Shown piece after piece: positions 24,813 to 33,841 of a stretch of 64,000 nucleotides of DNA. The stretch is from Martinezella miluonensis (GTDB taxonomy: Bacteria; Pseudomonadota; Alphaproteobacteria; Rhizobiales; Rhizobiaceae). The stretch is from positions 62,001-126,000 of the forward strand of contig NZ_FMAH01000012.1 of NCBI RefSeq assembly GCF_900094545.1, read 5' to 3'. Below the pieces are notes generated by a model. The model was not told the origin of the DNA. It saw nothing but the letters and a program-made list of their open reading frames with translations, and ran no database searches. Every line of letters starts with the position of its first letter. The stretch's first letter is position 1. The position numbers were made by a program, and so were the translations under genes.

Positions 24813-26162
24813 TTATTCTGCCGCCTGCAACGCCGGTATCTCGATCTCTTCACTCAATTGCCCCGCCATGGCGGCGGCAAACTTGGTCTGGTCGAGTTCG
24901 TTTTCCCAGCGGGCAACCACGATTGTAGCGACCGCATTGCCGACGAAGTTGGTCAGGGCACGGCATTCCGACATGAAGCGATCGATGCCGAGAATCAAGG
25001 CCATGCCGGCGATCGGCACCGAAGGCACGACTGCAAGCGTCGCGGCGAGCGTGATGAAGCCTGCGCCGGTGATGCCGGCAGCCCCCTTGGAGCTCAGCAT
25101 GGCCACGAGCAGCAGCAGGATCTGGTCGCCGAGGGACAGGGGCGTATCGGTCGCCTGGGCAATGAAAAGTGCCGCCAGCGTCATATAGATGTTGGTGCCA
25201 TCGAGGTTGAAGGAGTAACCCGTTGGGATGACGAGGCCAACGACCGAACGCTTGCAGCCCGCACGCTCCATCTTGTTCATGAGGCCGGGCAATGCGGCTT
25301 CCGAGGAAGACGTGCCAAGCACGAGCAACAACTCTTCCTTGATGTAGCGGATCAGTGCCAGGATGGAGAAGCCGTTGTAGCGGGCGACAGCGCCGAGCAC
25401 GACGAGCACGAACAGCAGCGACGTGGCATAGAAGGTGCCGATCAGGAATGCCAGATTGGCGATCGTGCCGATACCGTATTTACCGATGGTGAAGGCCATG
25501 GCGCCGAAGGCACCGATCGGAGCAAACTTCATCAGCAATGCGACCATGCGGAAGATCGGGGTGGTCAGCGCCTGCAGGAAATCGGTTACGGGACGGCCGC
25601 GCTCGCCGGCAGCGCCGAGCGCGATGCCGAAGATGACCGAGAAGAACAGCACCTGGAGAATATCGCCCTTGGCGAAGGCGCCGACGATCGTGTCGGGAAT
25701 GATGTTCATCAGGAAGCCGACGACGGAGGCATCATGAGCCTGCGCCGCATAATTGTTGACTGCCTTCGTATCCAGCGTCGCCGGATTGATATGCATGCCA
25801 GCGCCCGGCTGCAAGACGTTCGAGACGATGAGGCCGACAATCAGCGCCAGGGTCGAGAAGGTCAGGAAGTAGATGAAAGACTTGCCGACGACACGGCCGA
25901 ACTTCTTCAGATCCGACATTCCGGCAATGCCGGTGGTGACCGTCAGGAAGATGACGGGTGCGATGACCATGCGCACAAGCTTGATGAAGGCATCGCCGAG
26001 CGGCTGCAGCGACGCGCCAAACTGCGGATAGTAATGGCCAAGCAGAATGCCGGCGGCGATTGCGGTCAGGACCTGCACATAGAGATGCCGGTAAAAGGGA
26101 AGTTTGCCGCGCGTTTCGGCGGCAGCGATGGGAGCAATCATGATGTCCTCCGTTAAGCCCAA
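24813..26162 (-). CDS. dctA: C4-dicarboxylate transporter DctA
   Basis: A 449-residue inner-membrane symporter of the DAACS family that imports succinate, fumarate and malate with protons or sodium; in rhizobia it feeds bacteroids. Family motifs are visible: [21 protein letters not shown] at the start, the serine-rich loop [18 protein letters not shown], and the NLDGTNIY helix involved in substrate and ion binding. Full length. It diverges from dctB-dctD and has a textbook -24/-12 promoter (26227-26242), so it is expected to be switched on by DctD with RpoN when dicarboxylates are present. Confidence 0.96.
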   Translation of the reverse strand: MGLTEDIMIAPIAAAETRGKLPFYRHLYVQVLTAIAAGILLGHYYPQFGASLQPLGDAFIKLVRMVIAPVIFLTVTTGIAGMSDLKKFGRVVGKSFIYFLTFSTLALIVGLIVSNVLQPGAGMHINPATLDTKAVNNYAAQAHDASVVGFLMNIIPDTIVGAFAKGDILQVLFFSVIFGIALGAAGERGRPVTDFLQALTTPIFRMVALLMKFAPIGAFGAMAFTIGKYGIGTIANLAFLIGTFYATSLLFVLVVLGAVARYNGFSILALIRYIKEELLLVLGTSSSEAALPGLMNKMERAGCKRSVVGLVIPTGYSFNLDGTNIYMTLAALFIAQATDTPLSLGDQILLLLVAMLSSKGAAGITGAGFITLAATLAVVPSVPIAGMALILGIDRFMSECRALTNFVGNAVATIVVARWENELDQTKFAAAMAGQLSEEIEIPALQAAE

Positions 26163-26226
26163 CCGATCTCTCGGCCCTCCGGGCGACGACTAGAATTCAA
26201 CAGCCTCCGACTGTTCCATTTCCCAC

Positions 26227-26242
26227 TGCAATGAGCGTGCCA
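26227..26242 (-). promoter_or_regulatory. Sigma-54 (-24/-12) promoter of dctA
   Basis: On the minus strand the sequence is TGGCACG, four bases, TTGCA, an excellent match to the RpoN consensus TGGCAC-N5-TTGC. It lies about 65 bases before the dctA ATG. Confidence 0.9.
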
Positions 26243-26315
26243 GATGAATTGCACCGAGATAATCCATTGATTTATATGAATTTAAATTCTCTCAGCTGAA
26301 ATACGCCTCCGGATT

Positions 26316-26333
26316 TGTGCGAAAATCCACACA
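26316..26333. promoter_or_regulatory. Candidate DctD binding site
   Basis: TGTGCGAAAATCCACACA is an imperfect dyad about 75 bases upstream of the -24/-12 promoter, where the tandem DctD sites of other rhizobia lie. A second site may exist nearby but is not clear. Confidence 0.5.
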
Positions 26334-26374
26334 GCCAGAATTGCGCCGCGCGCGAAAACATGCACAATGTGAGA

Positions 26375-28237
26375 ATGCTGCAGCAGCCGGCGACAGGACG
26401 ATTTTTGACACCAGAGCAACTGGGACGGCGATCCCGGCGGGTCTGGCTTGTCTTTGCGCTGCTATGCGCAGCCATCATCACCGCCGCCTTGTACGGTGCC
26501 AGCTATTACGGTCGCCTCACAGCCCTCGAAATGCTGCAAAGGCAGGGACATACGGATGCGAACCTCAAGGTTGCTCTCCTGCGGGCGGTGCTTGAGCGTC
26601 CGCGCGCGCTGCCGCTGTTGCTGGCGGATGATCAACAGGTGCGCGATGCACTAGCAAGACGGCAGGACGATGCCGTCATCGCTCTTGACCGCAAACTGGA
26701 AAGCCTGGTCTCCGGCACGAGTGCTTCGGTTCTCTATGTCGTCGGCAAGGACGGTATCGCCATGGCCTCGAGCAATTGGCGCGAGCCGTTGAGCTTTGTC
26801 GGCAATGATTATTCGTTCCGTGACTATTTCAGTAAAGCCATGGAGGCGGGAACAGCCGAGCACTATGCGCTCGGCACCGTCAGCAATCGCCCGGGCCTCT
26901 ATATTTCCCGTCGCGTCGGCGATGCCGGTTCGGCCTTGGGCGTCGTTGTGGTGAAGATGGAATTCGATCAGCTGGAAGCCGATTGGAGCGAGACCGGACG
27001 CCCCGCTTACGTTATAGACGAACGTGGTATCGTGCTCATTACCAGCCTGCCCTCCTGGCGCTTCATGGCCGCGGGGCCGCTTTCACGCGAGGAAGCCGCC
27101 GCCATTCGAAAGAGCCTGCAATTTGGTGCGGCACCCCTCTCGCAGCTGCCAATCAGCCGTCCGGAGCCCATAGGTCCGGATGCGACCATTATGCGCGCCG
27201 TTCTGCCGGGCAGCAGTGCGGCCGAATATTTGCAGCTGACGACCGCGATCCCATCGACACCCTGGCGGCTCGGCTACCTGATACCGACCGACCAGGCGAT
27301 CGCGTCCTCGGTGCGAGAGACACGCTTTCTCACTTTGACCGTGTTGCTGCCGATCCTGGCATTCGCCGCTTTCCTGCTGCGCAGGCGTGATGTTTCTGCG
27401 ATGCAGATCGCCGTCAGCAGGATCGCCCGCGAGGAGCTGGAGCGGCGCGTGCTCGAACGTACCGAAGATCTCAGCCGCGCGCGTGATCGCCTGGAGGCGG
27501 AGATTGCCGATCACCGCACGACAGAGGCGAAACTGCAGGGGGTTCAACAGGATCTCGTGCAGGCCAACCGCCTCGCCATTCTCGGCCAAGTCGCGGCCGG
27601 CGTCGCCCATGAAATCAACCAGCCCCTCGCAACGATCCGCGCCTATGCGGAGAATGCCAGCGTCTTCCTCAAGCGGCAGCAGACTGAACCGGTCAAGGAG
27701 AACCTATCCTCCATCGCGGCACTGACGGAGCGGATCGGAACGATCACCGAGGAGCTCAAGGCCTTTGCCCGGAAGGGACGAACGGCGCCCGAGCCGGTGG
27801 ACATGAGAAGCGTCATCGAAGGTGCTGTCGTTCTGCTCAGAAGCCGTTTCGCTGGCCGCCTCGACGCCCTCAAGATCGAACTGCCGCCGACAGGGGTCAA
27901 CGTCGTCGGCACCCGGATCCGGCTTGAGCAGGTCTTGATCAACCTCTTTCAGAACGCGCTGGAAGCCCTCGAAGGCCGGGATCACGCCAAGGTCGAAGTC
28001 TCGGTGCAGGAGACGTCGGATGACGTCGAGATCATCGTCTCCGACAATGGGCCTGGCATTCCAGCCGCAATCCTCGACTCGCTGTTCACGCCGTTCAATA
28101 CCTCCAAGGAAAAGGGCCTCGGCCTCGGCCTTGTCATTTCCAAGGATATCGTCGTCGATTATGGCGGCAGTATCGAGGTCGAAAGCAGCAGCAGAGGAAC
28201 CCGTTTCACCATTCATTTGCGCAAGGCCACGACATGA
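26375..28237 (+). CDS. dctB: C4-dicarboxylate sensor kinase DctB
   Basis: A membrane sensor of about 620 residues. A transmembrane span near residues 22-45 and a second near 315-335 flank a periplasmic double-PAS (PDC) domain that reads external dicarboxylates. A coiled linker follows ([21 protein letters not shown]), then the H-box [19 protein letters not shown] and the ATP domain ([26 protein letters not shown]). The start is uncertain: ATG 26360 and a TTG at 26315 are in frame. The stop overlaps dctD by four bases. It phosphorylates DctD. Confidence 0.94.
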   Translation: MLQQPATGRFLTPEQLGRRSRRVWLVFALLCAAIITAALYGASYYGRLTALEMLQRQGHTDANLKVALLRAVLERPRALPLLLADDQQVRDALARRQDDAVIALDRKLESLVSGTSASVLYVVGKDGIAMASSNWREPLSFVGNDYSFRDYFSKAMEAGTAEHYALGTVSNRPGLYISRRVGDAGSALGVVVVKMEFDQLEADWSETGRPAYVIDERGIVLITSLPSWRFMAAGPLSREEAAAIRKSLQFGAAPLSQLPISRPEPIGPDATIMRAVLPGSSAAEYLQLTTAIPSTPWRLGYLIPTDQAIASSVRETRFLTLTVLLPILAFAAFLLRRRDVSAMQIAVSRIAREELERRVLERTEDLSRARDRLEAEIADHRTTEAKLQGVQQDLVQANRLAILGQVAAGVAHEINQPLATIRAYAENASVFLKRQQTEPVKENLSSIAALTERIGTITEELKAFARKGRTAPEPVDMRSVIEGAVVLLRSRFAGRLDALKIELPPTGVNVVGTRIRLEQVLINLFQNALEALEGRDHAKVEVSVQETSDDVEIIVSDNGPGIPAAILDSLFTPFNTSKEKGLGLGLVISKDIVVDYGGSIEVESSSRGTRFTIHLRKATT

Positions 28238-29610
28238 ACGACAGCTCTCCGGTCTTTCTCATCGACGATGACAAGGATCTGCTGAAGGCAACGAAGCAGA
28301 CGCTGGAGCTGGCAGGCTTTGCCGTCTCGGCTTTCTCTGCGGCAAGCGACGCCTTAGGCGCTCTCGAACCGGGTTTTGCCGGGGTCGTCGTCTCCGATAT
28401 CCGCATGCCGCAAATGGATGGACAGCAGCTCTTTGCCCACATCAAGGAACGCGATGCCGATCTGCCCGTCATCCTGATGACCGGCCATGGCGATATTCCC
28501 ATGGCGGTGCAGGCCATCCAGGATGGCGCCTATGATTTCATTGCCAAGCCGTTTGCCACGGACAGGCTGGTGCAAAGCGTGCGGCGAGCCGCTGAAAAGC
28601 GCCGGCTCGTTCTTGAAAACCGCTCGCTCCGCCTCGCCGCCGAGCAGGCGCAAGGCGATCTGCCGCTGATCGGCCAGACCCCGGCCATGGAGCGGCTGCG
28701 CCATACCTTGCGGCAGATCGCCGATACGGATATCGATGTGCTTGTGACCGGTGAGACGGGCAGCGGCAAGGAAGTGGTGGCAAGCCTGCTGCATCGCTGG
28801 AGTCGTCGCGCAAAGGGCAATTTCGTTGCGCTGAACTGCGGGGCGCTCCCCGAAACCGTGATCGAAAGCGAACTCTTCGGCCACGAGCCGGGCGCATTCA
28901 CCGGCGCGCAGAAGAAGCGCATCGGCCGCATCGAACATTCAAGCGCCGGTACACTGTTTCTCGACGAGATCGAAAGCATGCCGCCGGCGATTCAGGTGCA
29001 GATGCTGCGCGTACTGGAAATGCGCGAAGTGACGCCGCTTGGTACGAACGAGGTTCGCCCCGTCGATCTGCGCGTGGTGGCGGCGGCCAAGGTCGATCTC
29101 GGCGATCCCGCCCAGCGTGGGGATTTTCGCGAGGATCTCTATTATCGCCTCAATGTCGTCACGCTCTCCATCCCGCCGCTGCGCGAGCGGCGCGACGATA
29201 TTCCCCTACTCTTCAGCTATTTTGCCGAGCGTGCCGCCAATCGCTTCAAGCGCGAGCCGCCGGCCATTTCCAGCACAGTCCGCCGCCATTTGCTGCAGCA
29301 CGACTGGCCGGGAAACGTTCGCGAGCTCTCCCATTTTGCCGAACGCCTGGTGCTTGGCCTCGAAACCGCAGCCGCGCCGAAACCCGGTGACGCGCCTGCC
29401 ACGGATGCAGCATTATCCCTACCCGCCCGGATGGAGCGCTATGAGGCCGAGCTCATTCGCGAGACGTTGTCGCAGAACAATGGCGATGTCCGCCGCACTA
29501 TCGAGGCTCTAGGGATCCCGAGGAAGACCTTCTACGACAAGCTGCAACGCCACGGCATCGTCAGAGGCGACTTTGCGGGTTTTGACGGAAGCGAACGGCA
29601 GGGCTCGTAA
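28234..29610 (+). CDS. dctD: C4-dicarboxylate response regulator DctD (sigma-54 activator)
   Basis: A 458-residue NtrC-family activator. The receiver (1-120) has LIDDDKDLL and [12 protein letters not shown] with the phospho-Asp. The AAA+ domain has Walker A GETGSGKE, the sigma-54 contact loop GAFTGA, and Walker [12 protein letters not shown] Fis-type helix-turn-helix closes the protein ([24 protein letters not shown]). It activates RpoN-dependent dctA transcription after phosphorylation by DctB, with which it is translationally coupled. Confidence 0.95.
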   Translation: MNDSSPVFLIDDDKDLLKATKQTLELAGFAVSAFSAASDALGALEPGFAGVVVSDIRMPQMDGQQLFAHIKERDADLPVILMTGHGDIPMAVQAIQDGAYDFIAKPFATDRLVQSVRRAAEKRRLVLENRSLRLAAEQAQGDLPLIGQTPAMERLRHTLRQIADTDIDVLVTGETGSGKEVVASLLHRWSRRAKGNFVALNCGALPETVIESELFGHEPGAFTGAQKKRIGRIEHSSAGTLFLDEIESMPPAIQVQMLRVLEMREVTPLGTNEVRPVDLRVVAAAKVDLGDPAQRGDFREDLYYRLNVVTLSIPPLRERRDDIPLLFSYFAERAANRFKREPPAISSTVRRHLLQHDWPGNVRELSHFAERLVLGLETAAAPKPGDAPATDAALSLPARMERYEAELIRETLSQNNGDVRRTIEALGIPRKTFYDKLQRHGIVRGDFAGFDGSERQGS

Positions 29611-29619
29611 GCCGGCACC

Positions 29620-29652
29620 CAAAAACGAAAACTCGCGGCCTTGAGCCGCGAG
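29620..29652 (-). terminator. Intrinsic terminator of the yghU-type gene
   Basis: An 8-bp stem CTCGCGGC / GCCGCGAG with a five-base loop; on the minus strand it is followed by TTTTCGTTTTT. It sits 31 bases past the stop of the minus-strand gene and may also slow read-through from dctD. Confidence 0.75.
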
Positions 29653-29682
29653 CATCTCCGGATCAAGGCAAGGATCTGAAGG

Positions 29683-30558
29683 TCAGCCCACGGCTTCAAT
29701 CTTGTCCTGCGTCTTCGTTTCGAAATCGCTGGCATCATGACGCTCGCGCAATTGCTCGGAAGGATCGCCCGACATACGGTTGACCATGCGGCCGCGCTTG
29801 ACGGCCGGGCGCGAGTAAATCTGCTCGGCCCAGCGCTGGAGATTCCTGTAATCCTGGACCCGCAGGAATTCGCCTGCGCCATACTGCCAGCCCTTAGCAA
29901 GGCCGCCGTACCAGGGCCAGATTGCGATGTCGGCAATGGTGTATTCGCTGCCGGCGATATATTCGCTCTCGGCGAGGCGACGATCGAGCACGTCGAGTTC
30001 GCGCTTCACTTCCATGGCGAAACGATCGATCGCATATTCGATCTTCGTCGGCGCATAGGCATAGAAATGGCCGAAACCGCCGCCGAGATAGGGTGCGCTG
30101 CCCATCTGCCAGAACAGCCAGGACAGGCATTCGGCGCGAGCCGGTTGCTCGGTCGGCAGGAAGGCGCCAAATTTTTCGGCGAGATACATCAGGATTGAAG
30201 CGGATTCGAAGACGCGGATCGGCTTGAGGCCGCTGCGGTCGAGCAATGCGGGGATCTTCGAATTGGGATTCACTTCGACAAAGCCGCTGCCGAACTGGTC
30301 GCCATCGCCGATCCTGATCAGCCAAGCGTCATACTCGGCGCCCCTATGACCAAGCGCCAACAGCTCCTCGAGCATGATCGTGACCTTCACGCCGTTCGGC
30401 GTACCGAGCGAATAGAGCTGAAGAGGATGCCGGCCGACAGGCAATTCCTTTTCATGGGTCGGCCCGGCGATTGGACGGTTGATATTGGCGAACTGGCCGC
30501 CATTCGCCTTGTTCCAAGTCCAGATCTTCGGCGGCGTATACTCGGCAGAACCGGTCAT
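29683..30558 (-). CDS. yghU: YghU-type glutathione S-transferase / disulfide reductase
   Basis: A 291-residue GST-fold protein of the YghU/Nu class, which has glutathione-dependent disulfide-bond reductase activity in E. coli. The family start is clear (KIWTWNKANGGQFANINRPIAG, slightly shortened here), followed by the thioredoxin-like half (QLYSLGTPNGVKVTIMLEEL, NPNSKIPALLD, VFESASILMYLAEKFG) and the helical half. ATG 30558 is chosen because GGAGG lies seven bases upstream; the longer frame to 30675 is not protein-like. Single gene with its own terminator. Confidence 0.92.
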   Translation of the reverse strand: MTGSAEYTPPKIWTWNKANGGQFANINRPIAGPTHEKELPVGRHPLQLYSLGTPNGVKVTIMLEELLALGHRGAEYDAWLIRIGDGDQFGSGFVEVNPNSKIPALLDRSGLKPIRVFESASILMYLAEKFGAFLPTEQPARAECLSWLFWQMGSAPYLGGGFGHFYAYAPTKIEYAIDRFAMEVKRELDVLDRRLAESEYIAGSEYTIADIAIWPWYGGLAKGWQYGAGEFLRVQDYRNLQRWAEQIYSRPAVKRGRMVNRMSGDPSEQLRERHDASDFETKTQDKIEAVG

Positions 30559-30692
30559 GGGCATCCTCCTTGTTCGGTGAATCAGGTTGAGGTGATCTTC
30601 GATGTAGCGCGCAACGTAGTGCGCAACGCCTGTCGCACATAGTGACGTCAGTTCATTTTTACGAGAGGCGCGCACGATGCTTTTGATGGTCT

Positions 30693-30858
30693 TGGACAGA
30701 ACAAAAAAGCCTGCCGCGGGAGGAGGTGCGGCAGGCTTTCTTCAAGAACCGAACAGCGGATGGGAGGAGGAGTTCCGCTGTTCACGCAGACGACCTTGGG
30801 AGGAGGAGAAGGGCGTCTGCAAAGCGAAGGGATGCGGGAGGAGGTGCATCGCTTCGAT
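30693..30858 (-). ncRNA. Four tandem anti-Shine-Dalgarno hairpins (cuckoo/CcsR-type sRNA block)
   Basis: On the minus strand four consecutive stem-loops each expose CCTCCTCCC: about 30825-30856 (motif 30836-30844, stem GATGC/GCATC plus CGAAG/CTTCG), 30786-30820 (motif 30798-30806, stem GCAGACG/CGTCTGC), 30751-30783 (motif 30762-30770, 10-bp stem GAACAGCGGA/TCCGCTGTTC) and 30706-30739 (motif 30718-30726, perfect 12-bp stem). The last is followed by TTTTTTG, an intrinsic terminator. CCTCCTCCC is complementary to ribosome binding sites and is the hallmark of the alphaproteobacterial cuckoo / CcsR sRNA family, which usually has two such hairpins per RNA and lies downstream of a DUF1127 gene. Two or more mature RNAs are likely here. 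Confidence 0.85.
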
Positions 30859-30985
30859 GAATTAAACATACCAGTCTTTTGCTCAGTTGATAGGCATTTC
30901 TTTGCAAGACAGCTATGCGCTATGCGAAAAGCAAAAGCTCGACTGGAGCATTTTTCGGCAGAGAGCACAGTTCGGGCTTTCATGC

Positions 30986-31024
30986 GGACAAAACAAAAGC
31001 GCCTGCTCGGGAGGAGGCAGGCGC
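30986..31024 (-). ncRNA. Anti-Shine-Dalgarno hairpin and terminator just after the DUF1127 gene
   Basis: A perfect 8-bp stem GCGCCTGC/GCAGGCGC (30999-31006 with 31017-31024) whose loop region reads CTCCTCCCGA on the minus strand (full CCTCCTCCC at 31009-31017). TTTTGTTTTG follows, so it is both a cuckoo-type hairpin and the terminator of the DUF1127 transcript, 38 bases after that stop codon. The gap to the four-hairpin block (30859-30985) may hold a separate promoter, which I could not fix. Confidence 0.8.
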
Positions 31025-31061
31025 TCGCAAAATACAGCTTATAACTTAGCCTTGCCGACTG

Positions 31062-31208
31062 TCAGCCAGCGAGGGCTGCGCGGGCAACATTGCGGATTTC
31101 GCCGCGATCGATACCCAGATCGTGCAGTTCGCGGGTAGACATACGGCCCAGTTCAGCGACCGTCTGCCGGTACTTGCGCCAGTTATTGAAAGAGCGTGCT
31201 ACGTTCAT
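31062..31208 (-). CDS. DUF1127 small protein heading the cuckoo-RNA locus
   Basis: A 48-residue basic protein (MNVARSFNNWRKYRQTVAEL...), almost entirely a DUF1127 domain ending GRMSTRELHDLGIDRGEIRNVARAAL. AAGGGG lies just upstream of ATG 31208; the longer frame to 31280 is unlikely. Short DUF1127 proteins directly ahead of CCTCCTCCC sRNAs are the known arrangement in Rhodobacter (CcaF1 with CcsR1-4), where the protein binds RNA and affects sRNA maturation and stress resistance. The same role is inferred here from synteny. Confidence 0.85.
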   Translation of the reverse strand: MNVARSFNNWRKYRQTVAELGRMSTRELHDLGIDRGEIRNVARAALAG

Positions 31209-31449
31209 GATGATCCCCTTTCCTTGGGCATTCGAAGCTGAGCTGCCGTGCTTGGCGCTTTGTTCGCTTCGATGGGACACATATAGTCCAACCCCCTGCC
31301 CTTTTGCAGCGCCAAGGCTTCACTGCACCCATGCATCGAATGCATGGATTAATGCGGCTCCGGTGACACCCGTCACGACCGGCCAACCACATCCCTTGCA
31401 ATTTGCTGATGACATCGCCGGCGTTGTCTGCGACAAAGGAAGGGACGAG
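31209..31449. other. Intergenic, promoters of the divergent DUF1127 and thi transcripts
   Basis: No gene recognised. It must contain the minus-strand promoter for the DUF1127 gene and the plus-strand promoter for the riboswitch transcript, but no sequence stands out as consensus. Confidence 0.4.
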
Positions 31450-31526
31450 AGACAGGGGCGTCCGCTGTTCGGCGGGCTGAGAAGCACCCTTTGAACCTGA
31501 ACCAGATCATGCTGGCGGAGGGAGTC
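31450..31526 (+). promoter_or_regulatory. TPP (thi-box) riboswitch
   Basis: The conserved THI elements are present in order: GGGGCGTCC near 31455, CTGAGA at 31477-31482, ACCCTTTGAACCTGA at 31486-31500, then GATCATGCTGGCGGAGGGA to about 31523. The aptamer lies 62 bases before the thiM ATG, so thiamin pyrophosphate should lower expression of the downstream thiamin salvage genes, probably by hiding the ribosome site as is usual in proteobacteria. Confidence 0.95.
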
Positions 31527-31587
31527 GCTCGGGGCTTTGCAACATTGCTCGTGCCCCTATGCGTCTCGCCCGCCTGAAAGGGGCGAT

Positions 31588-32391
31588 ATGCCGGACCAAA
31601 CCACGACAGGCACTTTACTCAATGCCATGCGGGCCAACCCACCATTGGTACAATGCATCACCAATTTCGTGGCAATGAATATCGCCGCCAACGTGATGCT
31701 CGCCGCCGGCGCATCGCCTGCCATGGTCCACGCCGAGGAAGAAGCCGCCGAATTCGCCGCCATCTCGGGCGCGTTGACGATCAATATCGGCACGCTATCG
31801 ACCGGATGGCTCGCGGGCATGCTTTCCGCAGCAAGATCGGCAAGAGAGACCGGCAAGCCCTGGGTTCTCGATCCCGTTGCTCACTACGCTACAGCCTTCC
31901 GGCGCAAGGCGGTCGCACAATTGCTGGAGCTGCAGCCGACGATCATCCGCGGCAATGCTTCGGAGATCATTGCGCTTGCCGGTGGCGCCGGTCGCGGCCA
32001 GGGCGTCGACAGCCGCGACCCCGTCGAATTGGCCGAGGAATTGGCAAGGCAACTCGCCGAACGGCATGAATGCGTGGTCGCCGTCACCGGTGTCACCGAT
32101 TTCGTGACCGACGGACGCAAGGCGCGACGCATCGCCGGCGGTTCGCCGCTCATGCCTCAGGTCACGGCACTCGGCTGCTCGCTGACCTGCCTTGTTGGAG
32201 CATTCGCGGCGACCACGCCCGACAATCCCTTCGATGCGACTGTCGCGGCCCTCGCCGTCTTTGCCGTTGCCGGGGAGCAGGCCGGAGCGGCGGCCGATGG
32301 CCCCGCCTCCTTTTCCTGGCGCTTTCTCGATGCGCTGGCTGCCCTCGACGCCGAGACCCTATCCGCCAAAGCGAGGATCATGACGGCATGA
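31588..32391 (+). CDS. thiM: Hydroxyethylthiazole kinase ThiM
   Basis: A 267-residue kinase that phosphorylates 4-methyl-5-(2-hydroxyethyl)thiazole for thiamin salvage. Characteristic segments are PLVQCITNFVAMNIAANVMLAAGASPAM at the start (thiazole site; quoted in part as VQCITNFVAMN), WVLDPVAHYAT, IRGNASEI and the C-terminal anion-hole region TALGCSLTC. In most ThiM proteins the last motif is GTGC; Leu-Gly-Cys here is a variant. ATG 31588 follows AAAGGGG; the frame is open to 31537. The stop overlaps thiE by ATGA. Confidence 0.93.
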   Translation: MPDQTTTGTLLNAMRANPPLVQCITNFVAMNIAANVMLAAGASPAMVHAEEEAAEFAAISGALTINIGTLSTGWLAGMLSAARSARETGKPWVLDPVAHYATAFRRKAVAQLLELQPTIIRGNASEIIALAGGAGRGQGVDSRDPVELAEELARQLAERHECVVAVTGVTDFVTDGRKARRIAGGSPLMPQVTALGCSLTCLVGAFAATTPDNPFDATVAALAVFAVAGEQAGAAADGPASFSWRFLDALAALDAETLSAKARIMTA

Positions 32392-33023
32392 AAAGCTTCG
32401 ATCTTTCACTCTATCTCGTTCTGGATCCTGTCCTATGCGCTGATATCGGCATGGTCGAAACAGCCCGTGCCGCTTTCGCCGGCGGCGCAACCATCGTGCA
32501 GCTGCGCGACAAAGATACCTCGACCGCAGCCATGATCGAGACCGGCCTTGCCCTCAAGCAAATGCTGGCCGGTAGCAATGCCCGCCTTATCGTCAACGAT
32601 AACGTCGAGGCCGCTATCGCCATCGGCGCCGATGGCCTGCATATCGGTCAGGAGGATATGGATGCCCATGAGGCACGACGGATGATCGGCCCGGATATGA
32701 TTCTCGGCCTTTCGGTAGAGACCGAGGCCCTCGCCTCGGCGATAGATGCGGGGATCGTTGATTATGCCGGGGTCGGCCCCGTCTTTGCAACGCAGACCAA
32801 GCCCGACCACAAGCAGCCGATCGGCCTCGACGGGCTGGCCGGCATCGTCAAGCTCTGCCCAGTTCCAACGGTCGCTATCGGCGGCCTGAAGGCCGAGCAC
32901 ACCGCTGCGGTGCTGGCGGCCGGGGCAGACGGGCTGGCCGTTGTCTCGGCCATATGCGGCACGCCCGATCCCGCGGCCGCGACAGTCCTTATCGCCCAAG
33001 CCATCAGGGAGGCACGCAAATGA
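32388..33023 (+). CDS. thiE: Thiamin-phosphate synthase ThiE
   Basis: A 211-residue TIM-barrel enzyme joining HMP-PP with thiazole phosphate to make thiamin phosphate. Motifs: [17 protein letters not shown] (pyrimidine/diphosphate site), [42 protein letters not shown] and the phosphate-binding VAIGGL plus VVSAI. Starts inside the thiM stop and ends overlapping thiD, so it is fully coupled in the riboswitch operon. Confidence 0.95.
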   Translation: MKSFDLSLYLVLDPVLCADIGMVETARAAFAGGATIVQLRDKDTSTAAMIETGLALKQMLAGSNARLIVNDNVEAAIAIGADGLHIGQEDMDAHEARRMIGPDMILGLSVETEALASAIDAGIVDYAGVGPVFATQTKPDHKQPIGLDGLAGIVKLCPVPTVAIGGLKAEHTAAVLAAGADGLAVVSAICGTPDPAAATVLIAQAIREARK

Positions 33024-33841
33024 TCCGTAACGTCCTGTCCATCGCCGGCTCCGATCCCTCCGGTGGCGCCGGCATCCAGGCCGACCTCAAGACTTTTTCG
33101 GCTTGTGGCGTTTATGGAATGGCTGCTTTGACCGCACTAACCGCTCAAAATACGCAAGGCGTTTCCGGCGTTCATCCGGTGCCTCCGCAATTCGTCGCCG
33201 ATCAGATCGCGGCGATCTTTGCCGATATCCGCGTCGATGCCGTCAAGATCGGCATGATCGCCAATGCGGCGATCGCGAGCGCCGTTGCCGAGATCCTGGC
33301 GCGACATCGCGATGTCCCCGTCGTGCTTGATCCCGTCATGATCGCCAAAGGCGGCGCAGCCCTTCTTGCCGCCGATGCCGTCGACGTGCTGACCACGCAG
33401 CTGCTGCCGCTGGCGACAGTCGTGACGCCGAACCTGCCCGAGGCGGCTGCACTGTTGCACGAAGCCGAAGCAAGAAGCCGCGAAAACATGGCGCGTCAGG
33501 CGCTCGCCCTTTCAAAGCTCGGCCCTGCAGCCGTACTCGTGAAGGGCGGTCATCTCGAAGGCGATGAGAGCCCCGATGTGCTGGCAAGCGCCGGCACCAT
33601 CACCTGGTTCGAAGCCGACCGCTTGCCGACGAAGAACACGCATGGAACCGGCTGCACCCTCTCCAGCGCCATTGCCGCCGAGATCGCCAAGGGCCTGCCG
33701 CTTCCGGAAGCCATAGCCTCGGCCAAGGACTATCTCGCCCAGGCTGTCGCGGCCGCTGGTCAGCTTTCGGTCGGTAGCGGCCACGGACCCGTGCAGCATT
33801 TCCATGCGCTATGGGCGGACAATGAAGGAGTGAAGAGATGA
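33020..33841 (+). CDS. thiD: Hydroxymethylpyrimidine (phosphate) kinase ThiD
   Basis: A 273-residue ribokinase-fold kinase that makes HMP-PP for ThiE. Clear motifs are [19 protein letters not shown] at the start, [38 protein letters not shown] and the anion hole [23 protein letters not shown] precedes the ATG that overlaps the thiE stop, and its own stop overlaps the SDR start, continuing the chain of coupled genes. Confidence 0.96.
   Translation: MIRNVLSIAGSDPSGGAGIQADLKTFSACGVYGMAALTALTAQNTQGVSGVHPVPPQFVADQIAAIFADIRVDAVKIGMIANAAIASAVAEILARHRDVPVVLDPVMIAKGGAALLAADAVDVLTTQLLPLATVVTPNLPEAAALLHEAEARSRENMARQALALSKLGPAAVLVKGGHLEGDESPDVLASAGTITWFEADRLPTKNTHGTGCTLSSAIAAEIAKGLPLPEAIASAKDYLAQAVAAAGQLSVGSGHGPVQHFHALWADNEGVKR

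Noticed and set aside
24792-26156. A 454-codon plus-strand frame antisense to dctA
   Set aside because: The same type of charged shadow; dctA is unmistakable on the other strand.
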